This document shows positions 54,932-63,981 of a DNA stretch of 64,000 nucleotides, piece after piece. Each line of letters opens with the position of its first letter. The first letter of the stretch is position 1. The DNA comes from Aliivibrio salmonicida LFI1238 (GTDB lineage Bacteria > Pseudomonadota > Gammaproteobacteria > Enterobacterales > Vibrionaceae): positions 2,480,001 through 2,544,000 of the forward strand of contig NC_011312.1 in the NCBI RefSeq assembly GCF_000196495.1. The letters run 5' to 3'. The position numbers and the translations under genes were made by a program. The notes beneath the pieces were generated by a model. The model worked only from the letters and a program-made list of their open reading frames with translations. It had not been told where the DNA came from and ran no database searches.

Positions 54932-54973
54932 TTTCTTTTAATAGATAATTAGTTAGCTAAATAAAGAATAAAA

Positions 54974-55004
54974 AAAAGCCGCTATTTGATAGTGGCTTTT
55001 TTAT
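54974..55004 (+). terminator. PTS operon terminator
   Basis: AAGCCGCTAT and ATAGTGGCTT (one G-U) pair around TTG and are followed by TTTTTAT. It lies 43 bases after crr and faces the minus-strand gene beyond. Confidence 0.88.
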
Positions 55005-55024
55005 ATCTATCGTTTGCTGATTAC

Positions 55025-55930
55025 TTATCGAACGGTAAGATCAGCAAGCATTTCTTGTGATGGAGTAAAGAAGTACCCCCCAGTAACGGCATCAGTAAAA
55101 CGTAATAATTGATCCGTTTTCCCATCCATTTCACCGTACATGCTATCTAACATAATTTGGAAGTTATGTTTACTATGACAATACGCAATAAACAATAGAC
55201 CGTGATCACTTGAGACCGAGCCATACGGCAAGCTGTGGCGTAGAATCTTAACACCCTTACCATTTTCTTTAATATCAACACGTCCTACGTGAGAAGCGGC
55301 AGGAACGTCGTCTAGTTCAATAGAATCAGGCTTAGTACGACCAATTACTTTTTCTTGAGCAGAAACAGATAAGCGATTCCACGCAGGTATGTTATGAAGG
55401 AAGCGCTGACACATCATGTAACTGCCACCACTAAATTCCCCATCCGCAATTAGGGCAACTTCTGCTCTAGCTTCATTCTTAGGATTTTCTGTTCCATCAA
55501 CAAAACCAGTCATGTCACGAGAATCAAGAAAACGATAACCAGAAACTTCTTCATCGACTTGAATACATTCAGAAATAGAACTCATTAATTTACGTAAGAT
55601 ATAAAAGTGTAAATCATGACGATTTGAATGCAGGTGAATAAACGCATCACCATGAGTCGCTGGTGCGATGATATCCCCTTTACCCAATGCTTTAAATTTA
55701 GATAACTCTGGTGGCATAGGTGCAGACAATGTAGCCCAAAAATCAGCACCAAAAGAAATAGCACTACTTATATTGGCATCTGGTTGGCTTTCATTTAATT
55801 CAGAGATCAAAAGTGGTAACGCTTGAAGCTGCTCTAAAACCTGTTGAGGATTATTTTTCACAGTTAACGTTACGTACAGTGCAAATCGATCTGGTTCTGG
55901 CAATAATGCAGTTTGAGGAGTGTAAGACAT
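55025..55930 (-). CDS. Dyp-type peroxidase
   Basis: This 301-residue haem peroxidase belongs to the dye-decolourising family (YfeX-like). It has the family signature GFVDGTENPKNEARAEVALI, with the distal Asp in GxxDG, and the later HVGRVDIKENGKGVKILRHS with the probable proximal His and Arg region. No signal peptide is visible, so it is cytoplasmic. It is transcribed alone, towards crr; the physiological substrate is not known. Confidence 0.9.
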   Translation of the reverse strand: MSYTPQTALLPEPDRFALYVTLTVKNNPQQVLEQLQALPLLISELNESQPDANISSAISFGADFWATLSAPMPPELSKFKALGKGDIIAPATHGDAFIHLHSNRHDLHFYILRKLMSSISECIQVDEEVSGYRFLDSRDMTGFVDGTENPKNEARAEVALIADGEFSGGSYMMCQRFLHNIPAWNRLSVSAQEKVIGRTKPDSIELDDVPAASHVGRVDIKENGKGVKILRHSLPYGSVSSDHGLLFIAYCHSKHNFQIMLDSMYGEMDGKTDQLLRFTDAVTGGYFFTPSQEMLADLTVR

Positions 55931-56013
55931 GAACTCAGTTCCTTTCTTATTTTGAATTAACTGAGTTCATTATATGAAATTAAGCATTAGATTGTTTGAT
56001 TATAAATAAGAGA

Positions 56014-56403
56014 TTACGAAGAAATTACTTCTACGGACAATTTAACGGTCTCATTCGCTGAAGAATCAGACACCATATAGGACTCTTGATTATTTAATTT
56101 AGTGATTATTGTCGGTGCACACAATGTACGAACGCTTCCATTTCCCTCTTCTGTCACCCGAAAAGCAATTTCTACATTCTCAGCATTAATATTTTTAATT
56201 TCAGCCCATGCTTTCACTTGGGACTGCTTATCTATCGAATTGAACACAAGCGTCTCTTCGCCCAACACTAAAGATGTCGAAGAATTAGTAATGCGCTGCA
56301 AGTCAGGGCGATTTATTTCTAACCCCAAATCTAGCTGCCAATCAGCCATAGCTAACGGGCTTAATAAAGCACTAAAAAGAAGTGCACCTGTTGATAAATC
56401 CAT
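56014..56403 (-). CDS. Small secreted protein of unknown function
   Basis: This 129-residue protein has a hydrophobic N terminus that reads as a signal peptide (MDLSTGALLFSALLSPLAMA cut before DWQLDLGLEI). The rest is beta-rich (LVLGEETLVFNSIDKQSQVK, AWAEIKNINAENVEIAFRVT) with a single Cys. I do not recognise a family. Ribosome-binding AAGAGGGAAG precedes the ATG, and it starts 11 bases after the membrane protein gene upstream, so the two are probably cotranscribed. Confidence 0.7.
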   Translation of the reverse strand: MDLSTGALLFSALLSPLAMADWQLDLGLEINRPDLQRITNSSTSLVLGEETLVFNSIDKQSQVKAWAEIKNINAENVEIAFRVTEEGNGSVRTLCAPTIITKLNNQESYMVSDSSANETVKLSVEVISS

Positions 56404-56414
56404 CGTCTTCCCTC

Positions 56415-56870
56415 TTAAGTAAGACTAAAGCATATTTTGACTCTTTTGCTTCGGAATAAAAAAATCAAAAACCAGCTAAGTAATAAAATAACCACTGCAC
56501 TCTCTAGCTGGAACTCTCCTCTGTTAATAACAATCGACTGTATTAACATTGATAACTCAATAACTACCATTAAAATAGTTAGCCATCGACCTTGCTTCCA
56601 AAGGGTCTGCATAAAAGGTCTATTGGGCTTTTTAAAATTACTTAACCACATCAAAAATACAATCGGTAAGCTCATGCATAAACTCATGTAAAAATGAGAG
56701 TGATTAGGATAAAACAGAGCAAGAAGATCATTTCCCTGCTGCCGACTTGCACCTGCCATGATAAAAACGACGACAGAGCGAATCAATAGTACCCAACCAA
56801 ACCATAACCACAACCACAACGGTGGCTTTAGCCACCCATGCTCATCGTATGCATCGAAAGAATATTGCAT
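56415..56870 (-). CDS. DUF2919-type membrane protein
   Basis: This 151-residue inner-membrane protein resembles the DUF2919/YfeZ family: it begins MQYSFDAYDEHGWLKPPLWL and has about four hydrophobic segments (LWLWFGWVLLIRSVVVFIMA; FYMSLCMSLPIVFLMWLSNF; LTILMVVIELSMLIQSIVIN; ESAVVILLLSWFLIFLFRSK). The function is unknown. It is followed 11 bases later by the small secreted gene. Confidence 0.78.
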   Translation of the reverse strand: MQYSFDAYDEHGWLKPPLWLWLWFGWVLLIRSVVVFIMAGASRQQGNDLLALFYPNHSHFYMSLCMSLPIVFLMWLSNFKKPNRPFMQTLWKQGRWLTILMVVIELSMLIQSIVINRGEFQLESAVVILLLSWFLIFLFRSKRVKICFSLT

Positions 56871-57071
56871 TTATCTACCTGAATAATAAATAAACCACTA
56901 AGTAGACTTGTTCAGCTTACTTAAATGATTAAAAATAACGATTGAAGAAAATTAAAAATTTGAGCTAGCTACAATCTATAAATCAAAAGCTCTATTCTCA
57001 TCACATTTTTCTAAGTGTAGACTTTCAAAATATGTAAAAATGCCGTTAATTATTAATAATAAAGACATATT

Positions 57072-57428
57072 ATGATCAAAAATAAAAAAGAACCAATCTC
57101 AGTTGAAACTCAACAAGAAGCAATGAAGGTAGCTAAAGCTACACAAAAACCAGCACAAACAAAAGAACAAACCAAACTCATTGCACAAGGTATTGAGAAA
57201 GGGATCACGCTTTACAAAAAACAACATAAAGAAAAAGCACGTGAAGCGGATAAAACAAGGAAAAAAGAAGTTCGACAAAAGCAATTAAATGAATCTAATT
57301 CAAACAAAGAAGAAGACAAAAAAGAACACCAAAATAAAACCAATACTCAATCCAATAAACCGTTACCGTGGATATTATTAGGCCTTAGTTGGGTGGGGTT
57401 TATTTACTACTTCTTTTTAGGTTATTAA
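57072..57428 (+). CDS. DUF2956-type protein with C-terminal helix
   Basis: This 118-residue protein is very rich in Lys, Gln and Glu and probably helical (QEAMKVAKATQKPAQTKEQT, KLIAQGIEKGITLYKKQHKE), with one C-terminal hydrophobic segment (PLPWILLGLSWVGFIYYFFL). The pattern fits the Vibrio DUF2956 family; no function is known. It is on its own and ends at a terminator shared with the nap genes. Confidence 0.8.
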   Translation: MIKNKKEPISVETQQEAMKVAKATQKPAQTKEQTKLIAQGIEKGITLYKKQHKEKAREADKTRKKEVRQKQLNESNSNKEEDKKEHQNKTNTQSNKPLPWILLGLSWVGFIYYFFLGY

Positions 57429-57444
57429 TTGATGAGTCTTAAAC

Positions 57445-57482
57445 AAAAAAAGAGATGAGCCATAAGGGTCATCTCTTTTTTA
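57445..57482. terminator. Bidirectional terminator for nap and DUF2956 genes
   Basis: AAAAAGAGATGA and TCATCTCTTTTT pair around GCCATAAGGG, with A and T runs on both sides. It lies 18 bases after the TIGR02808-like gene on the minus strand and 17 after the DUF2956-type gene on the plus strand. Confidence 0.88.
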
Positions 57483-57499
57483 TTAGTTATCTATAGTGG

Positions 57500-57628
57500 T
57501 TACTTATCTACTTTTAAAGATAAAATCCCCATAGAAATCACAGCAACAACAACAAATCCACCGAGGATTATTGAAGGCATCGCTATATAACCTAACGTAT
57601 GCCAAATAACCGATTCTAACGTACTCAT
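57500..57628 (-). CDS. TIGR02808-like small membrane protein of the nap cluster
   Basis: This 42-residue peptide (MSTLESVIWHTLGYIAMPSI, then ILGGFVVVAVISMGILSLKV) has a single membrane helix. Peptides of this type are known near periplasmic nitrate reductase genes in Vibrio and Photobacterium. The start is ATG 57628 with GGAGC upstream; the frame is open much further, into napC, but that part is not a real N terminus. It follows napC by about 10 bases and ends the nap transcript. Its function is not established. Confidence 0.8.
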   Translation of the reverse strand: MSTLESVIWHTLGYIAMPSIILGGFVVVAVISMGILSLKVDK

Positions 57629-57638
57629 AGTAAGCTCC

Positions 57639-58214
57639 TTACCACCCTTCAACGCCGGACATATCAGGCAGTTTATGTGCAATACCTTTATGACAATCAA
57701 CACATGTTTTATCACCTGATGCTAGTGCCGTTGAATGCTGTTTCGCACTACGAGGGCCTTGCTCAGAGAAATCCATATAATTAAATTCATGGCAATTACG
57801 ACATTCCTGAGAGTTATTCTCTTTCATTCGATGCCATTCTCGCTCTGCTAAATGACCCCGACGTTCTTTGAACTTCTCTTCAGTATCAATCGTCTTTGTT
57901 ACGTAATGAGCAAACAATTCTTTTGATGCTTGAACTTTACGTACGATTTTATCTGTCCAATTATGAGGTACGTGACAATCAGAACAGATAGCACGAACAC
58001 CAGATCGGTTTGAATAGTGAATGGTTTCTTGGATCTCTTTAACAATCGGAGCATGACAACCAGAACAGAATTCTTCTGAGTTCGTTGCTTGCATACCCGT
58101 GTTAAATGCACCCCAAAAAAGCAACCCCCCCATAAAGCCCATAAATAGGACGATACCTACTGCAGCTTTACTTGGAGAAGAAAAACGCTTCCAAAATGCT
58201 TTTAAAAATTTCAT
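57639..58214 (-). CDS. napC: NapC, tetraheme quinol dehydrogenase
   Basis: NapC passes electrons from membrane quinol to NapAB. The 191-residue protein has an N-terminal membrane anchor (PSKAAVGIVLFMGFMGGLLF) and four haem-binding CxxCH motifs (CSGCH, CSDCH, CRNCH, CVDCH), all intact. It lies 32 bases after napB and is followed by the TIGR02808-like peptide. Confidence 0.96.
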   Translation of the reverse strand: MKFLKAFWKRFSSPSKAAVGIVLFMGFMGGLLFWGAFNTGMQATNSEEFCSGCHAPIVKEIQETIHYSNRSGVRAICSDCHVPHNWTDKIVRKVQASKELFAHYVTKTIDTEEKFKERRGHLAEREWHRMKENNSQECRNCHEFNYMDFSEQGPRSAKQHSTALASGDKTCVDCHKGIAHKLPDMSGVEGW

Positions 58215-58246
58215 GTATAGCCTCTCTTAACAGTATTGCCTATTAA

Positions 58247-58720
58247 CTAGCGCAATGAGTCCACACGTTTAAATTCATTCTCAACCAGTGGTTTAGCATC
58301 CGCTTGAGGAACATGACATTGTAGACAGAAGTAACGACGAGGTGATACATCAGATAATACAGCATCTTCACGATTCACGTAATGCGTTACACTGATCTTC
58401 GTAGCGCCCATTTCTTTCGCGTTTTTCCAGCTGTGACATGATAAACATTTGTTCACGTTTAAAGACACTTCGTAATTACGAATAGTATGAGGGACCAATG
58501 GTGGTTGATAAACATAGTCACTTTCTAACGCATGGTCACGAGGAAAACGTTTAAAGTCATCCGCTGGACGCGTCGTTTCTAACTCTGAAGCCCCACGTAA
58601 TGATTCAACGCCACCGATACCACCAGGATTATTTAATTCCGTTTTTTGTTCAGCTTCTGCTTGTACTGCACCAGCAAACAACAGTCCAATTGATAGAAGC
58701 GTTATAATGAATTTTTTCAT
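58247..58720 (-). CDS. napB: NapB, diheme cytochrome subunit
   Basis: NapB is the periplasmic electron-transfer subunit of nitrate reductase. The 157-residue protein has a signal peptide (MKKFIITLLSIGLLFAGAVQA) and two CxxCH motifs (NVNKCLSCHSWKNAKEMGAT and FCLQCHVPQADAKPL). It lies 70 bases after napA and before napC. Confidence 0.96.
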   Translation of the reverse strand: MKKFIITLLSIGLLFAGAVQAEAEQKTELNNPGGIGGVESLRGASELETTRPADDFKRFPRDHALESDYVYQPPLVPHTIRNYEVSLNVNKCLSCHSWKNAKEMGATKISVTHYVNREDAVLSDVSPRRYFCLQCHVPQADAKPLVENEFKRVDSLR

Positions 58721-58790
58721 TCTACTTTCTCCGCCTTAAGGCAAACTCTTTGAAATAGACCACCACATCAGATGGTCTATCAATTATTAA

Positions 58791-61279
58791 TTAAGCAATT
58801 TTAGTGATTTTAACTGGGCATTTTTTGTAATCCGTTTGCTTAGAAAGCGGATCGGTTGCGTCCAAAATCAACTTATTAATTAAGATACGAGCATCAAAGA
58901 ATGGGACAAACACCAATCCTTCTGGCGGACGGTTACGACCACGAGTTTCAACACGAACGCGAACTTCACCACGTTTGTTTGAAATTAATACTTCTTCACC
59001 ACGGCGTAAATCACGTTTTTTCGCATCCGCTGGATGAATATAACAAAGTGCATCTGGAACGGCTTTATACAGTTCAGGAACACGACGAGTCATTGTTCCT
59101 GTATGCCAATGCTCAAGAACACGACCCGTACATAACCACATATCAAACTCTTCACCAGGAACTTCAGGAGGCGCTTCATATGGTGCAGAAATAATCAGAG
59201 CTTTACCATCAGGCTTGCCATAGAAGTCCCAATCAGACCCTTTTTTAGCGTATGGATCTGAGCCTTCTTTAAAGCGCCATAATGTTTCTTTACCATCAAC
59301 AACAGGCCAACGTAAGCCACGTACTTGGTGGTAAGTATCGTATGGTGCTAAATCATGACCATGACCACGACCAAACGTTGCATACTCTTCAAATAGGCCT
59401 TTTTGAACATAGAAGCCTTGATCTTTCGCATCATCATTTAGCTCTTGAGCTTCAGATAATGGGAAGGCATCTACGTTGCCATTTTTGTAAAGTACGTCAT
59501 ACATAGTTTTACCACGGAACTCAGGTGCTTTAGCTAATAGCTCTTCGCCCCACACTTCTTCTACTGTGAAGCGTTTTGAGAATTCCATGATTTGCCATAA
59601 ATCAGATTTTGCTTCACCTGTTGCTTGTACTTGTTGGTACCAAGCTTGAGTACGACGCTCTGCATTACCATAAGCCCCTTCTTTCTCTACCCACATTGCT
59701 GTTGGAAGAATCAAATCAGATGCTTGAGCAGTTACTGTTGGGTATGGGTCAGAACACACAATGAAGTTTTCTGGATTACGGTAACCCGGAAGACGCTCAC
59801 CATTAATATTAGGGCCTGCTTGCATGTTGTTGTTACACATAACCCAGTAAGCATTAATCTTGCCATCTTTAAGCATGCGATCTTGTACAACAGCATGAGC
59901 ACCTGGTTTCGCAGGGATCGTACCTTCAGGTAGTTTCCAGATGTTTTCAGCAATCTTACGATGCTTAGGATTAGCAACCATCATATCGGCAGGTAAACGG
60001 TGTGAGAACGTACCGACTTCACGAGCCGTACCACACGCTGATGGCTGACCTGTCAATGAGAACGGACTATTACCAGGCGTCGATATTTACCTGTTAATAA
60101 GTGAATATTATAAACAAGGCTGTTCATCCAAACACCACGAGTATGTTGGTTCATACCCATTGTCCATAACGACATTACTTTTGTGTTTGGATCCGCGTAT
60201 TGCTTAGCCAGAGTGATCAGATCTTCTTCTGATACACCAGACATCTCAGACGCTTTCTTCGCCGTATAAGGCGCAACAGATGCTTTATATTCTTCAAAGT
60301 TAATTGAAGTCATGGCACCTGAGTTAGGATTCTCAGCTTCCATTTGAAGCGGGTTATCATCACGGAGACCGTAACCAATGTCTGTTGTTGCTTGCTTGAA
60401 ATTCGTGTGTTTATTTACGAAGTCCCAGTTAATCGCATCGTTTTCAATAATGTAATTAGCGATGAAGTTAGCAATAGCAAGGTCAGATTGAGGTTCAAAA
60501 ATGTACCCTTTGTCTGCTAATTCAAATGAACGGTGGTAGTAAGTCGATAATACGTTCACTTTAACGTGTGGATTACTTAAACGACGGTCAGAAATACGAG
60601 TCCATAATACTGGGTGCATTTCAGCCATGTTTGACCCACACAAAACAAAAGCGTCTGCGTGTTCAAAGTCATCGTAACAACCCATTGGCTCATCAATACC
60701 AAAAGTACGCATGAAACCACCAACGGCTGAAGCCATACAGTGACGTGCGTTTGGATCAATGTTATTTGAACGGAAACCGGCTTTCATCAGCTTAACCGCT
60801 GCATAACCTTCCATTACAGTCCACTGACCTGAACCAAACATACCAACACCTGTTGGACCATGTTTTTTCAGAGCCGCTTTCCATTTCTCTGCCATCGTGT
60901 CAAAAGCAACATCCCAAGAAACAGGCGTAAACTCACCTTCTTTATCGTATTGACCATCAGTCATACGTAACATTGGTGTTTGAAGACGATCTTTGCCATA
61001 CATGATCTTAGATAGGAAATAACCTTTAATACAGTTAAGACCTTTGTTTACTGGTGCTTCAGGATCACCTTGAGTCGCAACAACCCGACCTTTTTGAGTC
61101 CCTACTAGTACAGAACAACCAGTACCACAAAAACGACAAGGCGCTTTATCCCATTTAATTTTTGTTTCGTCAGAACTAACGATTAAATTAGTTGCTGAAG
61201 CAGGCAGTGTAATCCCTGCGACAGCTGCAGCTGATGCTGCGGCGTTTGCTTTAACAAACGCACGTCTTGTCATTTTCAT
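58791..61279 (-). pseudogene. napA: napA, periplasmic nitrate reductase, frameshifted
   Basis: NapA is the molybdenum catalytic subunit that reduces nitrate to nitrite. The gene covers about 829 codons in two frames. The first has a Tat signal (MTRRAFVKANAAASAAAVAG), the 4Fe-4S ligands (CRFCGTGCSVLVGTQKGR, with a later Cys in NKGLNCIKGY) and the Mo-bis-MGD region including the active-site Cys in ARHCMASAVGGFMRTFG. Near 60087 (codon 398) the frame shifts: the expected ISTPGNSPFSLTGQPSACGT lies in the other frame and runs on to the C terminus (KKCPVKITKIA). Restoring one A in a short A run repairs the gene. The truncated product lacks half of the cofactor-binding domains, so activity is expected to be lost. 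Confidence 0.87.
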
Positions 61280-61560
61280 GATTCATCCTCACATTGCGAA
61301 TCAAAGTGCTCGATTTGGTGGAATACTAAAGCAACCGTTAGTATTCCTTCGAAGTCATTTATTTTATCGATTGAATCGGTGATATATCCTTGGTTTTCTG
61401 TTTCAAGCACAACAACTAATTTGCCCTCTTCACTTTCTCCGTAGATTTCCGCATTCGGTATTTCTAATATTTTTGCTTTTGTTTGTTCTAAAAATTCAGG
61501 TTTGACATGTACGACTACACTTGAAATATGAACTTCGTTCTCAGGCAAATTTTCTAGCAT
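61276..61560 (-). CDS. napD: NapD, NapA maturation chaperone
   Basis: NapD binds the Tat signal of NapA before export. The 94-residue protein (MLENLPENEVHISSVVVHVK; LVVVLETENQGYITDSIDKI) has the small ferredoxin-like fold and the motif HISSVVVH typical of NapD. The start is ATG 61560, overlapping the napF stop by one base; the longest frame runs into napF. The stop overlaps the napA start as ATGA. Confidence 0.93.
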   Translation of the reverse strand: MLENLPENEVHISSVVVHVKPEFLEQTKAKILEIPNAEIYGESEEGKLVVVLETENQGYITDSIDKINDFEGILTVALVFHQIEHFDSQCEDES

Positions 61561-62078
61561 TATGTTTGCTCTTCCAGTGTCATGCTGATAGCTGAAGTTG
61601 GGCATGCTGCAACACAAGCACCACATCCATTACAGTCATCAAAATTAAGTTTAGGCTGAGCTACACTGCCCAGCGTAAGTTGAAAACGAATCGCTTGCGT
61701 GTCACACATATCACTGCAACTACGACATTCAACGGCTCGTTTTGCTAAACAACTTTCATTTATTGTAATTCGATGAGAGAAAGCTGATTTTTCAGTTACA
61801 GTAAATAAGTGTTCAGGGCATACTGATGCACATTGTTCACAAAAAGTGCACTCACCTTTTGTAAAATCAACGATAGGAAAACCCCCATCGCCTTTAACAA
61901 TTATGCTTTCTTCACATGCGGTAATGCACTTTTCACAGCGAGTACAAGCAGAGACAAACTCAGCTTCATTATGAACCCAAGGCAAACGCTGCTGTGTTAA
62001 AGGATGTATTTTTTTCTGAGGAGACAAACGGCGAAAAAATCCCCGCTTGGAATGGTCAACTGAATTATCTTGACTCAT
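61560..62078 (-). CDS. napF: NapF, ferredoxin-type protein
   Basis: NapF is a cytoplasmic iron-sulfur protein thought to help maturation of NapA. The 172-residue protein has three sets of 4Fe-4S cysteines (CTRCEKCITACEE; CTFCEQCASVCPEHLF; CNGCGACVAACPTSAIS), and a fourth Cys cluster CRSCSDMCDTQA. It is the first gene of napFDABC. The intergenic region to narQ holds an FNR-type site. Confidence 0.95.
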   Translation of the reverse strand: MSQDNSVDHSKRGFFRRLSPQKKIHPLTQQRLPWVHNEAEFVSACTRCEKCITACEESIIVKGDGGFPIVDFTKGECTFCEQCASVCPEHLFTVTEKSAFSHRITINESCLAKRAVECRSCSDMCDTQAIRFQLTLGSVAQPKLNFDDCNGCGACVAACPTSAISMTLEEQT

Positions 62079-62149
62079 CTATTCACAACTCCGCGCATCT
62101 ATTAACATTTTTATATGATGAATTTTAAATTTTGTCATATTTATTGATA

Positions 62150-62165
62150 TACCTCATAATGGTTA
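62150..62165. promoter_or_regulatory. Possible NarP 7-2-7 site
   Basis: TACCTCA-TA-ATGGTTA is close to the inverted heptamer pattern bound by NarP/NarL. It lies 72 bases upstream of napF. narQ and narP are the next genes, which fits, but the match is imperfect and could be chance. Confidence 0.35.
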
Positions 62166-62179
62166 AACAAGGGGGGAAC

Positions 62180-62193
62180 TTGTTCTAGATCAA
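62180..62193. promoter_or_regulatory. Probable FNR box between napF and narQ
   Basis: TTGTTCTAGATCAA matches the FNR consensus TTGAT-N4-ATCAA at 9 of 10 fixed positions. It lies about 100 bases upstream of napF and 74 upstream of narQ. Anaerobic activation of nap by FNR is established in related bacteria. Confidence 0.6.
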
Positions 62194-62266
62194 TTTTTAA
62201 AACAAATAAAAACAACAGAATAGATTATTATCCCCTCCTTTTAACTATAGGCTAGCCACAACAATT

Positions 62267-63958
62267 ATGAAACATAACAAAACATCAATATTAACAAAAA
62301 CAATAGCTCAAGTGATGTTGTGGATTGTCCTTATTTCTATCATTACAACAAGCTTAGCTTTGGTCACATTATCATCAAGTTTAAAAGACGCCGAAGCGGT
62401 CAATATTGCCGGTTCTTTACGCATGCAAAGTTATCGTTTGGCCTACGATATTGAAACCAATTCACCATACATGCTAGATCACTTAGCCAAGTTTTCAGAA
62501 TCCATTGAATCACCCGCTTTCCACTCTTTAGATCAATGGTTTGTACCGGACGACATTGAATCCTATTATTCTGACATTCGATTACAGTGGCAGTTATTGC
62601 AACCTGCATTACTAAGTGATGATAAACAAATTTATCTCACTAAAGTGTCGCTCTTTGTGGATGAAATCGATCATTTCGTTCTACGCTTACAGCAATTTTC
62701 AGAGCGAAAACTTCAATTGCTTTCTTTTATTGGTGCGATAGGTTTATCTCTCATTCTTTGTCTTGGCCTTTTTATTATTTCATTTACTCAACGAAAAATT
62801 GTGAGTCCGCTGCATCATCTTGTTGCCGCAAGTCACTCAATGACAAAAGGCAATTTTTCAGTACAAGTGGATTTAAATAGTGGTAATGAATTAGGGCAAT
62901 TAGGCAGCGCCTTTAATCACATGGCAAAACAAGTGCACTCTAGCTACCGCGAGCTCGAAAGTCATGTTGAAGATAAAACCAGAAAACTCAGTCAAGCAAA
63001 TCGATCGCTAACCACTCTTTATGCTTGCTCTCAAGAGCTATCAGCGTCTCAACTTGATGAAAAAGCCTTTAAAAACATTCTTAACATGTTTACTAATATT
63101 GAAGGTGTTATTAGTGCAAGGTTAATTGTAGAAGAAGAGTCTGGGGGTGATTGGGAAATAACAAGTGGAACCCCAAACAACTCACCTTGGAGTTTAGAAG
63201 AGCTGATCATTGATGGAGAAAAATTAGGTTACTTATTGTGGCAATTTTCTCTTCCATGCCCAGACCAAAAGCTAATCATCAATATCGCAAATATTCTTGC
63301 TCGTGGGTTGTTCTATGACTTAACCCAAAAACAAACGCATCAACTTATTCTTCTTGAAGAACGAGCAGCAATTGCACGAGAACTGCATGATTCACTGGCA
63401 CAATCGCTTTCTTATTTAAAAATTCAAACGACCTTATTGAAACGCCAACTTAAGAAATGTGATTGTCAAAACACGGGGAGTACATTGACGGAATTGGATG
63501 AGGGACTTAAAAGTGCCTATACTCAGTTAAGAGAATTATTAAACACCTTTAGATTAACGATTAATAAGGCGCACTTTGGTGAAGCATTACAAGAGATTAT
63601 AAATACCTTACAATCGCAGACAGCCATTCGTATACATGTAAATAATGAACTGCCATCTTTACCAATTAATGCACAACAGCACGTACATTTGTTGCAATTA
63701 ATACGCGAAGCAACATTAAATGCCATCAAACACTCAAAAGCTGGTAATATTATCATTACGTGTTACCAAGAAGGTGAGCAAGGTTACATTAACATTGAAG
63801 ATGATGGCGTAGGATTTGATTCCACCGAAGAAAAAATAAATCATTATGGATTAAGAATAATGCAAGAACGAGCAAACTTCGTTCGAGGTACTTTATCCAT
63901 TGCATCAGAATTAGAACACGGTTGTGCAGTGAACGTTACGTTTCCACTTAACCAATAA
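62267..63958 (+). CDS. narQ: NarQ, nitrate/nitrite sensor kinase
   Basis: NarQ senses nitrate or nitrite in the periplasm and phosphorylates NarP. The 563-residue protein has two membrane helices (around residues 15-35 and 145-170), the periplasmic P-box that binds nitrate (AGSLRMQSYRLAYDIE), a HAMP domain, a central region, the HisKA_3 phosphoacceptor (AAIARELHDSLAQSLSYLKI, His in ELHDS) and an ATPase domain (LIREATLNAIKHSKAGNIII; EDDGVGFDS). It is divergent from napF and followed 23 bases later by the start of narP. It appears intact, although its main target napA is frameshifted. Confidence 0.94.
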   Translation: MKHNKTSILTKTIAQVMLWIVLISIITTSLALVTLSSSLKDAEAVNIAGSLRMQSYRLAYDIETNSPYMLDHLAKFSESIESPAFHSLDQWFVPDDIESYYSDIRLQWQLLQPALLSDDKQIYLTKVSLFVDEIDHFVLRLQQFSERKLQLLSFIGAIGLSLILCLGLFIISFTQRKIVSPLHHLVAASHSMTKGNFSVQVDLNSGNELGQLGSAFNHMAKQVHSSYRELESHVEDKTRKLSQANRSLTTLYACSQELSASQLDEKAFKNILNMFTNIEGVISARLIVEEESGGDWEITSGTPNNSPWSLEELIIDGEKLGYLLWQFSLPCPDQKLIINIANILARGLFYDLTQKQTHQLILLEERAAIARELHDSLAQSLSYLKIQTTLLKRQLKKCDCQNTGSTLTELDEGLKSAYTQLRELLNTFRLTINKAHFGEALQEIINTLQSQTAIRIHVNNELPSLPINAQQHVHLLQLIREATLNAIKHSKAGNIIITCYQEGEQGYINIEDDGVGFDSTEEKINHYGLRIMQERANFVRGTLSIASELEHGCAVNVTFPLNQ

Positions 63959-63981
63959 TTAATTTAAAAGGTATATACCCT

